A stretch of DNA of 50,153 bases from Frankia gtarii (GCF_025403375.1 NZ_JAMPTM010000016.1:1-50153); one strand, 5' to 3'; counted from the first letter of the stretch, positions 1-8,872 are shown. Notes: generated by a model not told the origin, from the sequence alone. Numbers and translations: made by a program.

Positions 1-1845
1 GGCAGGGGCAGGGGCAGAGGGTGCCGGTGCGGACGGTGCGGATGCGGACGGTGCGGATGCGGACGGGGTTGACTGGCCGGCGCCGGCCACGACGCCCGCC
101 AGCTCGGCGGGGTCGGACATCGAGGCGAGCAACGACCGCTTCGGCAGCGTGAACCGGAAGGTCGTGCCGCGCTCCACGGTCGCGTCCAGCCAGATCCTGC
201 CGCCGTGGAACTCGACGATCTTGCGGCACAGGGCCAGCCCGATGCCCGTGCCCTCATACACGTCCCGGCCATGCAGGCGCTGGAAGATCACGAAGATCTT
301 CTCTCCGTACTCCGGGTCGATGCCGATGCCGTTGTCCGCGCAGGCGAACTCCCAGTCGTCTTCCCGCTCGACGGCGCTGACATGCAGGCGCGGGACCTCA
401 TCGCCGCGAAACTTCAGCGCGTTGCCGATCAGGTTGGTCAGCAACTGGGTGAGCAGCACCGGATCACCCCGCACGACGGGCAGCTCGTCCGCGGTGACCT
501 CGGCCTGCAGGCTCTCGATCGACAGGGACAGGGTGGTCGTGGCCCGGCCGAGGACGTCACCGAGCCCGATGTCGACGAAACCCTCGGTGCTCCGCCCGAC
601 CCGGGAGAACGCGAGCAGGTCGTTGATGAGCTGCTGCATCCGCTTGGCGCCGTCGACGGCGAAGGCGATGTACTGCACGCCCCGCTCGTCGAGCTTGTCG
701 CCGTAGCGCCGCTCCAGCAGCTGGCAGAAGCTCGCCACCTTCCGCAGCGGCTCCTGCAGGTCGTGCGAGGCGACGTAGGCGAACTGCTCCAGGTCGCGGT
801 TCGACCGCTGCAGCACCTCGGCCTGCGTCTCCAGCGCGGTGCGCGCCGCCCGTGCGACCCCCAGCTCGCCCAGAAGCTGCTTGCGCATCGACTCCACGTC
901 GCTGGCCAGCGCCACCATGTCGGGTGGGCCAGCGGGTTCGACGACGTGATCGAGACGGCCGGAGGCGACGGTGCGCGCGTCGCCGGCCACCTGCTCGATC
1001 GGCCGGGTCACCCAGACCCGCAGCGCCCGGGCGATCGCCGCCAGCAGGACGACCAGGACCAGCGCGCCGATCGAAAGGGCGAGAACGAGGAAGCGCAGCG
1101 CGGCGTCGACGTTGTCCCGAGCCTTGATCGCCTTTACCCGCAGCGCCGACTCCAGGTCGTCGGACGCGGCGCGGACCGCGTCGAAGCGCCGCTTGCCGAG
1201 TTCCGGCGACAGCAGCGTCGCCGCGTCCGGCCCCCGGCTGCGGACCACGTTGATGGCCGGGTCGGCGTAGTCGCGGTGCCAGGCCCGGATCCGATCCTCG
1301 AGGATGTTCAGCTTTCCGAGCAGGTCGGGCCGTTCGGCGAGCCGACGTTGCAGGTCCGTGAGCTGGACACTCTCCTCGCGGCGACCACTGTTGTAGGGCT
1401 CGAGGAACTCCTCGCGGGCCTGGAGCAGGTAGCCGCGCATGCCGGTCTCCTGGTCGACCAGGCTGCTGACGAGTTGCGCGGAGCCCAGCAGGGCCGGGGC
1501 CATGATGTCGCTGCGGGTGTGGATGGCATTGTCCAGCCGCACCAGCGACGACACGACCAGCCCGACGATGATGAGCAGCGCCGCCGCCGCGACCGTGTAG
1601 GTCACCCCGAGCCGGCGCCGCAACCGCCAGCTCCGCCCGAACCCGAACCGCCCGGACCCGCCGCCGCGCGCCCTCGGGCCGCCCCCCGGCGCCGAGGCCA
1701 CCTCATCGGCCGAGACCTGGGCACCGGCCGAGACCTGGGCATCCGCCGAGACCTGGGCATCCGCCGGCACGGCGGAGTCCGCCGGCACGGCGGAGTCCGC
1801 CGCGGCGGTCGGGTCCGTGCCGGAAGGTCCTTTCGGCGTTGCCAT
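1..1845 (-). CDS. CHASE3-like sensor histidine kinase, C-terminus beyond window
   Basis: Membrane sensor kinase that would autophosphorylate on His and pass phosphate to a response regulator. Visible in order: an Ala/Pro/Asp-rich N-terminal tail built from 18-base repeats; a transmembrane helix near residues 84-105; a CHASE3-like extracytoplasmic helical region with the signature DQETGMRGYLL; a second membrane helix near 249-272; a HAMP-like linker; a HisKA box YVASHDLQEPLRKV with phospho-acceptor His361; then HATPase motifs NLIGNALKF, DNGIGID and GTGIGLALC. After the kinase core the frame continues as a Pro/Ala/Ser-rich tail to the window edge, so the stop is not seen. Its ATG at 1845 overlaps the TGA of the upstream receiver-phosphatase gene (TGATG), so translation is probably coupled and the two proteins likely form one pathway. 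Partial. Confidence 0.9.
   Translation of the reverse strand, partial: MATPKGPSGTDPTAAADSAVPADSAVPADAQVSADAQVSAGAQVSADEVASAPGGGPRARGGGSGRFGFGRSWRLRRRLGVTYTVAAAALLIIVGLVVSSLVRLDNAIHTRSDIMAPALLGSAQLVSSLVDQETGMRGYLLQAREEFLEPYNSGRREESVQLTDLQRRLAERPDLLGKLNILEDRIRAWHRDYADPAINVVRSRGPDAATLLSPELGKRRFDAVRAASDDLESALRVKAIKARDNVDAALRFLVLALSIGALVLVVLLAAIARALRVWVTRPIEQVAGDARTVASGRLDHVVEPAGPPDMVALASDVESMRKQLLGELGVARAARTALETQAEVLQRSNRDLEQFAYVASHDLQEPLRKVASFCQLLERRYGDKLDERGVQYIAFAVDGAKRMQQLINDLLAFSRVGRSTEGFVDIGLGDVLGRATTTLSLSIESLQAEVTADELPVVRGDPVLLTQLLTNLIGNALKFRGDEVPRLHVSAVEREDDWEFACADNGIGIDPEYGEKIFVIFQRLHGRDVYEGTGIGLALCRKIVEFHGGRIWLDATVERGTTFRFTLPKRSLLASMSDPAELAGVVAGAGQSTPSASAPSASAPSAPAPSAPAPA
1706..1802. 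repeat. 18-base in-frame repeats in the kinase N-terminus
   Basis: About five units of 18 bases, in two related versions (one containing gcatccgccgagacctgg, the other ggcggagtccgccggcac). They encode six-residue Ala/Asp/Ser/Val repeats in the cytoplasmic tail of the histidine kinase. The period is a multiple of three, so copy-number changes keep the frame. Confidence 0.7.
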
Positions 1846-3098
1846 CAGTCGGCCCCCCACATGAGCAGCAGCAGGGCGACGTCGTCGGTGAGCGGGCCGC
1901 CGTTGCGGGCCTCGACCCTGTCGATGAGGTTGTCGAGAAGGCTGTCCGGCCCGGCCGGGGGCCACAGTCGGGCGATCTCAGGCAGCACGCCTTCCCAGCC
2001 CAGGGGCTCCCCGCCCGGTCCCTCCCGCCCCTCCAGCAGGCCGTCGGTCGCGAGCAGCAGCATCCATCGCGGACCGAGCTCGACCAGCACCTCCTCGGTG
2101 AGATCCTCGTCGAGGATGCCCAGCGCCGGCCCGACGACGTCGCCGGGCAGCGCGGCGAGCCGCGGGTGCAGCAACGCGGGCGGCGGATGGCCGGCCAACC
2201 GCATCCGCACCGAACCTCGGTCGGGGGCGATCGAGAGGGCACAGACCGTGGCAAAGATCTCGTCGTGTTCGCGTTCGCTGACCAGCACCCGCTGGAGATA
2301 CCCGAGCCGGTCGGCCTCCGCCACCCCGGCCAGGACGAGAGTGCGCCAGGCGATGCGCAGGCTGACCCCGAGGGCGGCCTCGTCCGGGCCGTGCCCGCAG
2401 ACGTCGCCGAGCAGCACGTGGACCGTCCCGTCGGGGGTGGACACCATGTCGTAGAAGTCACCCCCGAGCAGCGACTGCTGCCGGCCGGGCCGGTAGCGGG
2501 CGGCGTGGCGCAGCCGGCGGTCGTCGTAGAGCGGGCGGGGCAGCAGTCCGCGTTCGAGCCGGGCCCGCTCGTCCGCGCGCAGCTCCGACTCGCGCAGCGC
2601 CTGCGCCGCAGTGTCAGCCCGCTTGCGCTCGATCGCGTAGCTCACGGCCCGCACCAGATTCCGCCCGTCGACCTGGCCCTTGACGAGGTAGTCCTGGGCT
2701 CCTGCGGCGACCGCCTGGGCGCCCCGGTACTCATCGACCATGCCGGTGAGCACGACGACCGGCGCGCCCGCCTCCACCGCCAGCAGCCGACGCAGCGCCG
2801 AGAGGCCCTCGCTGTCGGGCAACCCGAGGTCCAGCAGCACGCAGGCGACCTGCTCGCTGCGGCGGACCGCCTCGGCCACGGTGCGCACCCGGGTCAGCTT
2901 GACCGGCGCCGCCACCTCGTCGAGCAGCTCGGACACCAGGTAGGCGTCCGCATCATCGTCTTCGACGAGGAGTATCGGCCAGACCACATCTGCCGGTTCC
3001 GTTCCTGGCACCCGGACTGCGGTGCTCTCTCTTTCTGACACGTCTCCTCGGCAGTGCACGACACGCGGGCCATATCGGCCCATCCGGACCTGAAGCAT
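1845..3098 (-). CDS. Response regulator with SpoIIE-type PP2C phosphatase output
   Basis: A receiver domain fused to a PPM/SpoIIE-like Ser/Thr phosphatase, the RsbU-type architecture that usually acts on an anti-anti-sigma factor. The receiver starts near residue 41 (PILLVEDDDADAY). The phospho-acceptor Asp is in CVLLDLGLPD, followed by VVLTG and the conserved Lys in YLVKGQ. A coiled linker leads to the phosphatase, with metal-binding motifs LLGGDFYDM, LGDVCGHGPDEA and, at the end, LTDDVALLLL. The start is uncertain: ATG 3098 is the longest choice, ATG 3083 has a weak AGG-type site, and GTG 3041 has GAGGAG only two bases upstream. The TGA overlaps the ATG of the downstream histidine kinase, its probable phosphodonor. 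Activation of the phosphatase by the kinase is inference. Confidence 0.9.
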   Translation of the reverse strand: MLQVRMGRYGPRVVHCRGDVSERESTAVRVPGTEPADVVWPILLVEDDDADAYLVSELLDEVAAPVKLTRVRTVAEAVRRSEQVACVLLDLGLPDSEGLSALRRLLAVEAGAPVVVLTGMVDEYRGAQAVAAGAQDYLVKGQVDGRNLVRAVSYAIERKRADTAAQALRESELRADERARLERGLLPRPLYDDRRLRHAARYRPGRQQSLLGGDFYDMVSTPDGTVHVLLGDVCGHGPDEAALGVSLRIAWRTLVLAGVAEADRLGYLQRVLVSEREHDEIFATVCALSIAPDRGSVRMRLAGHPPPALLHPRLAALPGDVVGPALGILDEDLTEEVLVELGPRWMLLLATDGLLEGREGPGGEPLGWEGVLPEIARLWPPAGPDSLLDNLIDRVEARNGGPLTDDVALLLLMWGAD

Positions 3099-3283
3099 GG
3101 CACGCCCACGGGCAGCCGCGCGCAGCGGAACGCCGAACGCGCCATCCGCTACCGCCGCTACCAGAGCGAGGTTAGAAACATTTCACCATCAAGTCAGGCC
3201 GGACAGCATCCGAACCGGCAGAGGTGTGTCCGGGCGACCACACCAGGCCCGCGGCAGGCGGGCGGCAGGCGGGCGCGGCGGGC

Positions 3284-4060
3284 TCAGCGCCGCGGTCCGC
3301 TCCCGCGGGCGGCGGAACGCTGCGGCTCGGACGGGGACCGGTCGGCCGCCGACGCGGGTTGATCCGTCGCCGGCCATTCGGGGGCGGGCGCGGTGGGCCG
3401 GCCCAGCAGGTACCAGCCCCACAGCCCGGCGGGCGCGGGAGCCCGCACCGGGGCTCCGGCCACCTCACGCGCATCCATGACGTCGAGCAGGTGGTCAAAG
3501 CTGCCGAGGAGACGGATCGCCAGGCTGCCGCCGAAGATCCCGCCGTGCCCGAGATGCGGGTGGGGCCGGGTCGGCGCGTGGCGCATGGCGTCGGCGAAGC
3601 GGTCGAGCAGATGCCGGCGCTCGTCGTTGGAGAGCCGTTCGGTGAGCTCACGCAGCAGCCCGCACTCCCCCTTCTCGTGCTCGGCGAGCAGCGCCGCGAG
3701 GTCCCGGCGCAGGCTCGCCACGGTGTTCGCCGGGTGATTGAGGTCCCCCTGCACGTACTGCTCGATGCCGCGCATCACCGACGAGCACTGGCGGGCCAGC
3801 CGGCCCAGCTCCGCGACCCGCGCCCGCCCCCCCGGCACCCGGCGGGCCATCTCCGGATAGACGACGGCCTCCATCGCGCTGAGATGGGCCGAGACGGCCG
3901 CCACCGCCGCGTCGCTGGCGTGCAGCGCCTGGCGGGGATCGCTGGGCGGGCCGTCCACGGCACCGGCCGCGTCGCCGCCGTCGCGGGAGAGCTCGATGAG
4001 ATGGACAGCATCCGCATGCGCCGCGTCCACCAGGGTCGTCAACGTCTCGGCCATGATCAC
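3284..4060 (-). CDS. Hemerythrin-like (HHE) domain protein
   Basis: A 258-residue mainly helical protein resembling hemerythrin/HHE cation-binding proteins, which hold a di-iron centre and bind oxygen or sense redox state. Candidate iron ligands are spread over helices as in that family: VSAHLSAMEAVVYPEM around residues 56-72, then LLAEHEKGECGLL and SNDERRHLLDRF in the second half. The last 60 residues are Pro/Ala/Arg-rich and probably disordered. ATG 4060 is preceded by GGTGA. The gene is divergent from the DUF2314-like gene at 4237 and does not look part of an operon. The match is by helix pattern and histidine spacing, so the family call is moderate; actual metal binding cannot be judged here. 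Confidence 0.65.
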   Translation of the reverse strand: MIMAETLTTLVDAAHADAVHLIELSRDGGDAAGAVDGPPSDPRQALHASDAAVAAVSAHLSAMEAVVYPEMARRVPGGRARVAELGRLARQCSSVMRGIEQYVQGDLNHPANTVASLRRDLAALLAEHEKGECGLLRELTERLSNDERRHLLDRFADAMRHAPTRPHPHLGHGGIFGGSLAIRLLGSFDHLLDVMDAREVAGAPVRAPAPAGLWGWYLLGRPTAPAPEWPATDQPASAADRSPSEPQRSAARGSGPRR

Positions 4061-4236
4061 CTCACCCGTAATGGGTCGATACCTAGCGGAGAGTTACCAG
4101 TCCTGTGAAGCTACGCCTTCGCGACCGGGGCCGCATCCCGATGACCCTCACGCAGCGGGACCGGAAGCACCACAAAAGGTGCCGGTCGGCCACGCCGACG
4201 CCTACCGTAAGGAAGGATTCCACTACTATTAGGGGC

Positions 4237-4614
4237 ATGTTTGGCAGTAGTGTCCCCGTGGCCCGGGACCAGGCAGTCTTCGCCGCCCGCTCGCGCCTCG
4301 CCGATGTCCGTCGCCGGTTCCTCGGCCATGACCTTCCGCCCCTGGGCACCCTGATCGTTCGTCATCAGGTGGCGGTTCCGGACGGGGCCGAATGGCCCTG
4401 GGCTCGGGTGTCCAGCTGGCCTCACGCGACCCTGTTGAGCGGGCGCAGTCTGAACGACGGGGCGCACCCGTCGGTGGCGCACATCCGGATGGGCCGGCCG
4501 CTGCGCATCCGCAGCGCCGACATCGTCGACTGGGCGATCATCGACGCCCGCGGCGAGATCGCCGAGGGTGCCTGGACCCACCGGCTGCGGGCCCCGGCGG
4601 ACACGACCCGCTGA
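4237..4614 (+). CDS. DUF2314-like small protein
   Basis: A 125-residue protein whose C-terminal half (IRMGRPLRIRSADIVDW followed by GEIAEGAWTHRL) has the pattern of DUF2314: a Gly-hydrophobic stretch, an invariant DW and a closing EGxxT. An earlier WPWARVSSW segment also fits. The function of the family is unknown. I start it at ATG 4237, four bases after an AGGGG stretch; an in-frame extension to 4105 is open but unlike the rest of the family. It converges with the DUF4139 gene, 58 bases apart, and the gap contains two near-identical copies of cctggccgggcg. Confidence 0.6.
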   Translation: MFGSSVPVARDQAVFAARSRLADVRRRFLGHDLPPLGTLIVRHQVAVPDGAEWPWARVSSWPHATLLSGRSLNDGAHPSVAHIRMGRPLRIRSADIVDWAIIDARGEIAEGAWTHRLRAPADTTR

Positions 4615-4672
4615 GCGGCCACGGCCGACTGGCTGCCCGACCTGGCCGGGCGGCTCAGCCTGGCCGGGCGAT

Positions 4673-6349
4673 TCAGTCCCGCCAGCCGGTGAGCTCCGTT
4701 CCGCGGGGATGCTCCAGCCGGAACGAGAACTCCACCCGTCCGGTCGCGCCCGGGCCGAGCTCGAGCGTCCACGACAGCAGGCCGACGTCGGTCCGCTCGT
4801 CCGGTTCGGGGCGCGCCTGGAAGTCCCGCACGGTGACGCTTTCGTGCCGGGAGACCGGGATCTGGTCGCGCACCACCGTCCGAATCGGCCGGGGGGTGTG
4901 GTTGGTCACCTCGACGCGGTAGGCGGCCTCGATCCGTCGGTTGCTGCCGCCCACGCGGCGGCCCGTGGCACGGCGGACCAGCTCACGCTCGACCCCCCGG
5001 CCGTCGACGCCGAGATGCAGCTCGACCTCGGCCCCCGGCGGCACCATGCCGATCGTGCCGCTGCCGGCGAAGTCCCCGCCGTGGAAGATCGAGACCTTGC
5101 CGGGCAGCAGGGTGTGCACAGAGGTGTTGGTGAGGGTGGCCCGCAGGTAGGCGTCGGGAGAGGTCCTGGGGACGGTCAGATGATCGAGGGCGGCATCGAA
5201 CTCGATCACCGCGACGGTGACGCGGTGCCGGCCTCCGTCGGCCGGTACGGCAGCCCGGCGAGGCGGGCGATACGTCGCCGACCCAGCAAAGTCGATCTCC
5301 GGCTCGCCAGCGCGGGCCACCCCTACGCTCTTTGCCTTCGTCCGGCCCCGGCCCCGCGGCATCGCCCCCGCGGCTGCCATCACCGTCGGGGGCGCGGCCG
5401 GCGGCGGGGGCGGTTGGCGCAGGTCCACGAACTGGGGGGTGAGCTCGGGCAGCTCTGCGTGCGCGGCCGGACGGGCCGTCGAGAGCACGAGATCGGCCGT
5501 GGCCGGCCAATCCTCGCCGCTGCGCTGAGCGATCAGCGCGAACCAGGTCAGCGTGACCCGCTCCCCGTCGAGACGAGCGTCGTAACCGGCCCGCCAGCCC
5601 GCGGTCGGAACCAGGTACGACACCTCCAGCTCGACCTCGATGCCCTCCGCGGCGGTGGTGTCGGCGTCCGGGCCGGCCTCGCCATCGGTGTCGGTGTCCG
5701 CGGCGTCCGCGTCGGCGTCGGCGTCGAGATCGAGGTCGACGACGACGGTGCGGGTGTCCGGGATACGGGGGGCCTGCCGGGCCTCGATCGTCCGGTCCAG
5801 GGCCGCGATGTGTCGTTCGAGCTCGGCTTGGCGCTCGGCGAGGGCGCGGCGGCGGGCGTGGACCTCGCCGATCCGAGCCGCGAGCAGGTCCTCGGCGGCG
5901 GCCAGCCCCTCGCCGGCGCCTGTGGTCGAGGCCCAGGACCGAGCCAGCGCGGCGGCCCCGGTGCGCGCGGCGACGTCGAGGAAGCCACGCCGCGCCTGCT
6001 CGGCATCATCCTCGTCGGCGACCGCGGACAGCTCGGCTACCAGCGCGCGCCGACGCGCGGCGAGGTCGGCGCCGGCGGTGTCCGCGGGATCCGGGTGCGT
6101 ACGGGCGACCACGTCGACCCCGAGCACCCGGGCCGGGCCCCGGCCACCGACACGGACCGAGTCGGGCGCGAGCTCCCACGGCAGGCCGTCCAACTCGACC
6201 CGAACGCCGGCCACCGCGGACCCGTCCCCCGCGGGGACGGGCAGCCGGACCCGGCCGCATCGGATGATTCGGGCGCCCCGGGGGTGAACGACGATTCCGG
6301 TGATCGGCGCGTCAAGTTGCACGGGCTGGGACAGGTCATCGGACACCAT
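4673..6349 (-). CDS. DUF4139/DUF4140 protein, mucoidy inhibitor MuiA-like
   Basis: A 558-residue protein of the MuiA-like family, whose biochemical role is unknown. The N-terminal DUF4140 segment is recognisable from ITGIVVHPRGARIIRCGRVRLP (residues 16-37). A coiled coil follows around 160-200 (ARRRALAERQAELERHIAALDR), then an Asp/Ala-rich linker in which DADADADAADTDTD stands out. The C-terminal DUF4139 beta domain runs to the end (YLVPTAGWRAGYDARLDGERVTLTW, LLSWTLELGPG). There is no signal peptide or membrane helix, so it is probably cytoplasmic. An unusual nested inverted repeat lies 102-152 bases upstream of the start. Confidence 0.8.
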   Translation of the reverse strand: MVSDDLSQPVQLDAPITGIVVHPRGARIIRCGRVRLPVPAGDGSAVAGVRVELDGLPWELAPDSVRVGGRGPARVLGVDVVARTHPDPADTAGADLAARRRALVAELSAVADEDDAEQARRGFLDVAARTGAAALARSWASTTGAGEGLAAAEDLLAARIGEVHARRRALAERQAELERHIAALDRTIEARQAPRIPDTRTVVVDLDLDADADADAADTDTDGEAGPDADTTAAEGIEVELEVSYLVPTAGWRAGYDARLDGERVTLTWFALIAQRSGEDWPATADLVLSTARPAAHAELPELTPQFVDLRQPPPPPAAPPTVMAAAGAMPRGRGRTKAKSVGVARAGEPEIDFAGSATYRPPRRAAVPADGGRHRVTVAVIEFDAALDHLTVPRTSPDAYLRATLTNTSVHTLLPGKVSIFHGGDFAGSGTIGMVPPGAEVELHLGVDGRGVERELVRRATGRRVGGSNRRIEAAYRVEVTNHTPRPIRTVVRDQIPVSRHESVTVRDFQARPEPDERTDVGLLSWTLELGPGATGRVEFSFRLEHPRGTELTGWRD

Positions 6350-6450
6350 GGCATATCAGCCTAAACGAGTGATCCGAATCGCTCTTTTGGCCCTGGGTGG
6401 TCGTTCACTGAGCCTGCCGACGCCGCCCACCCGGTTTCCGGCCAGATCGC

Positions 6451-6501
6451 GCCGAGGCTTACGTACGGTTTTACGGCCGAAAACCGCACCTAGGCCTCGG
6501 C
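6451..6501. promoter_or_regulatory. Nested, symmetric inverted repeat
   Basis: Outer 8-base arms (GCCGAGGC at 6451-6458, GCCTCGGC at 6494-6501) enclose inner 7-base arms (CGGTTTT at 6466-6472, AAAACCG at 6480-6486). All three unpaired segments are exactly 7 bases long. It lies upstream of the DUF4139 gene and downstream of the PhzF remnant. It could be a two-site operator or a terminator; no T-tract follows on either strand. Confidence 0.5.
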
Positions 6502-6602
6502 ATCATTTCGCGAACAAGCGATCGCAGGAAGATTCGAAGGAGGCGGCGGTCGGAGCGGCGCGCCGAACTCCGAGGCGGCCCCTCGTCACCGGATCAGACC
6601 CC

Positions 6603-6890
6603 CTACTCGTCCAGGACGCGGACGAGCGGACGATTCAGTGCGCCACCGCGGATCAGGCCGCCGAGGCTGCGACCATCTCGGTGCGTCGAGGACCAGCCTG
6701 CGGTGGGCGGGCGGGGCAGCTCGATCGCCTCGGCCTCGGCCGCGTCCACGAGCTGGCGGTGCGCGGTCAGGGCGCGATCCCGCGGATCCGCAAGCAGCTC
6801 CCCGGCGTCGAGGATGACCGCGAGCAGGCTCCCTCCGGCGCCGGTCTCGTCGGCGAACACCCGCAGCACGCTTACCTCGAGCTCGCTCAC
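6603..6890 (-). pseudogene. PhzF-like protein remnant (internal deletion)
   Basis: GTG 6890 follows a good GGGAGGA ribosome site. The product opens like actinobacterial PhzF-family proteins (SVLRVFADETGAGGSLLAVI, where the family has VLRVFxDExGxxGNPLGVVLD). The family is about 230-290 residues; this reading frame has 95. The middle segment RQLVDAAEAEAIELPRPPTAGWS and the closing RPLVRVLDE resemble later parts of the family joined directly to the N-terminus, and the region around the catalytic Glu and the substrate pocket is missing. I read it as a gene collapsed by internal deletion; translation may still occur. Confidence 0.5.
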
Positions 6891-7282
6891 CTGATCCTCC
6901 CGTAGGTTCGTCCGGCGGGGCCGTCGAAGCCCGTCCGGTCCCGGCGTGCGCGGTCCCACGCTGGACAGTCCCCACACAGCCGCGTCCCCCACACAGCCGC
7001 GTCCTCGCCAGACCGCGACTCACGTCATGACTGCCGAGTCCGACTTGTCACCATGGAGGGGCGGACCCGCGGCGCGCGGGCCTCCCGACGCACCGCGGGA
7101 ACGCTCGACGACCACGAACTCGACGACCACCAGCGTGGGCAGCAGACACGACGTGAGCGGCGGGGCACCTGAGCGGCGGGCACGTGAGCGGCGGGCACGT
7201 GAGCGGCGGGCACGTGAGCGCCCGAGAACGTAAGCGCCCGGGAACGTGGGCAACTGGCAACGTGGGCGACGGGAAAGAGGCG
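6891..7282. other. Intergenic region rich in short tandem repeats
   Basis: No convincing gene in 392 bases. It contains a perfect 17-base tandem duplication (6970-7003, unit ccccacacagccgcgtc) and the 15-16-base repeat array at 7155-7263. Open frames across it have the flat composition of GC-rich non-coding DNA. Confidence 0.6.
7155..7263. repeat. 15-16-base tandem array with CACGTG steps upstream of corA
   Basis: About seven units. Three are identical (gagcggcgggcacgt at 7171, 7186 and 7201); the outer units diverge (ending cacct or gaacgt). Joined units create the palindrome CACGTG at 7181, 7196 and 7211, exactly 15 bases apart. The array ends 20 bases before the proposed CorA start and so sits in the promoter/leader. 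Confidence 0.85.
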
Positions 7283-8581
7283 ATGGTGCGAGACGACGCG
7301 GCGAGCACGGAGCCGATGCACGCGGGATCGGGTGGCCACCCGGGATCAGGCGGCGGCGGGACGGCCGGGGCGGCTTCGACCGGCGGGGGGCGATCCGACC
7401 GACTGGGCGCGCCCAGCCAGGTCGGCGCCGAGCATCCGGTGCTCGACGCCCTGGAGGACGCCCTGGGACAGGCGTCGTCGAACGCGCACCGGATCGCCGG
7501 CGCGCTGAGCCGGCCGGTGTCGTTGGTCCGGGTCGGTCGCAAGCGCCGCCGGGCCCGGCGGGTGGAGCTGCCGGCGTCACCCGACGGCCGGGTGATGGCC
7601 TGCGGGGTCTACAGCCACGGTCGGTGCGTGACGATGGACGTGGATCATTCCGACGCGCTGCGGCTGGCGCGGACCGAGCGCGAGGGCTTCGCCTGGCTGG
7701 GCCTGTTCGAGCCCAGCTACGAGCAGCTCGCCGCCATCGCCGCGGAGTACGGGCTGGACAAGCTGGCCGTGGAGGACGCGGTCACCGGCGGTCAGCGGCC
7801 CAAACTCGAACAGTACGAGAACCACCTGTTCGTGGTCCTCAAGACCACTAGCTATGTAGCGCACACCGAGGTGACCGGCACCTCGGAGGTGGTCACCACT
7901 GGCGAAATCATGATTTTCCTCGGTGAGGACTTCGTGGTGACGGTGCGACACGGCCAGCATGGCGAGATGACCAGGCTGCGGGGCCGGCTCGAGGCCGCCC
8001 CGGAAATGCTCCGGCACGGGCCGACCTCGGTGCTGCACGCGATCTGCGACAGCGTCGTCGACAACTACCTCGACACGGTCGAGCGGATCCAGGTCGACGT
8101 CGACCAGATCGAGGCCGGCGTGTTCCGGCGCGACCAGATCCCGTCGACGGAGAGCGCCTACCAGATGAAGCGCGAGCTGCTGGAGCTCAAGCACGCCGTC
8201 CAGCCGCTGGCCGGCCCGCTGCGCACGCTCACCACGGACAGCCCGCGGCTGGTCGACGCGGGGATGCGGCGGTACTTCCGGGACGTCGCCGACCACCTGG
8301 AGCAGGTCAGCGAGCGCATCGAACACTTCGACGAGCTGCTGTCGTCGGTGCTGCAGGCCACCCTGACGCAGGTGACGATCGCGCAGAACGAGGACATGCG
8401 GCGGATCAGCGCCTGGGTGGCGATCGCGGCCGTTCCCACCGCGCTGGCCGGAATCTATGGAATGAACTTCGAGCACATGCCCGAGCTGCGCCAGACCTGG
8501 GGCTATCCGGCGGTTCTCGCCGTGATGGCGACGGCGTGCCTGTTTCTGTACCGGGCGTTCAAACGCAACGGCTGGCTCTAA
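7283..8581 (+). CDS. corA: CorA-type magnesium/cobalt transporter
   Basis: Divalent cation channel of the inner membrane. The C-terminus carries the defining motif YGMNFEHMPEL (GMN selectivity loop) between two membrane helices (ISAWVAIAAVPTALAGIY before it, AVLAVMATACLFLYRAF after it), then the short cytoplasmic RNGWL tail. The long cytoplasmic alpha/beta and helical funnel precedes it (HDxDFVVTVRHG-like core, LLELKHAVQPL). I choose ATG 7283 because GGGAAAGAGG lies just upstream; the frame stays open to 7184 but that part is the tandem repeat array. The product is 432 residues, longer than the usual 320-370 because of a Gly-rich N-terminus. Its last codons are inside an 18-base tandem duplication. 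Confidence 0.93.
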   Translation: MVRDDAASTEPMHAGSGGHPGSGGGGTAGAASTGGGRSDRLGAPSQVGAEHPVLDALEDALGQASSNAHRIAGALSRPVSLVRVGRKRRRARRVELPASPDGRVMACGVYSHGRCVTMDVDHSDALRLARTEREGFAWLGLFEPSYEQLAAIAAEYGLDKLAVEDAVTGGQRPKLEQYENHLFVVLKTTSYVAHTEVTGTSEVVTTGEIMIFLGEDFVVTVRHGQHGEMTRLRGRLEAAPEMLRHGPTSVLHAICDSVVDNYLDTVERIQVDVDQIEAGVFRRDQIPSTESAYQMKRELLELKHAVQPLAGPLRTLTTDSPRLVDAGMRRYFRDVADHLEQVSERIEHFDELLSSVLQATLTQVTIAQNEDMRRISAWVAIAAVPTALAGIYGMNFEHMPELRQTWGYPAVLAVMATACLFLYRAFKRNGWL

Positions 8582-8597
8582 CGCAACGGCTGGCTCT
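8562..8597. repeat. 18-base tandem duplication at the corA stop codon
   Basis: Two perfect adjacent copies of aacgcaacggctggctct. The first encodes the last residues of CorA and the start of the stop codon; the second lies after it. Confidence 0.9.
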
Positions 8598-8872
8598 TGC
8601 GCCGCCGGTGGCCCTTCTTTCCCTCGACGCCAGCCCTGCGGTCACTCAACGTCACAGAAGTTGCGGAGCTGATCGGCACCGCCCGGTCATCCCGTCCTGG
8701 CGTGCGGATGACCCGAACGGGGTTGGCTGGTGGTCCCCACCCCACCGGGGCCGATCTGTTGGGCCTCGAGGGGACCCAGATCGGGCGAAAAGGCCGACAA
8801 ACAACACATTGCGTGCTATGCACTCGAAAGCCTGGCAAGGGTAGCTGGTCTATAGCTCGTTTTCGCTATCAG

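Noticed and set aside
205-2454. A 749-codon open frame on the plus strand, and similar long frames at 1839-3038
   Set aside because: They run antisense to the histidine kinase and receiver-phosphatase, have flat GC-rich composition (His/Arg/Gln/Pro) and no family motifs; typical of high-GC antisense frames.
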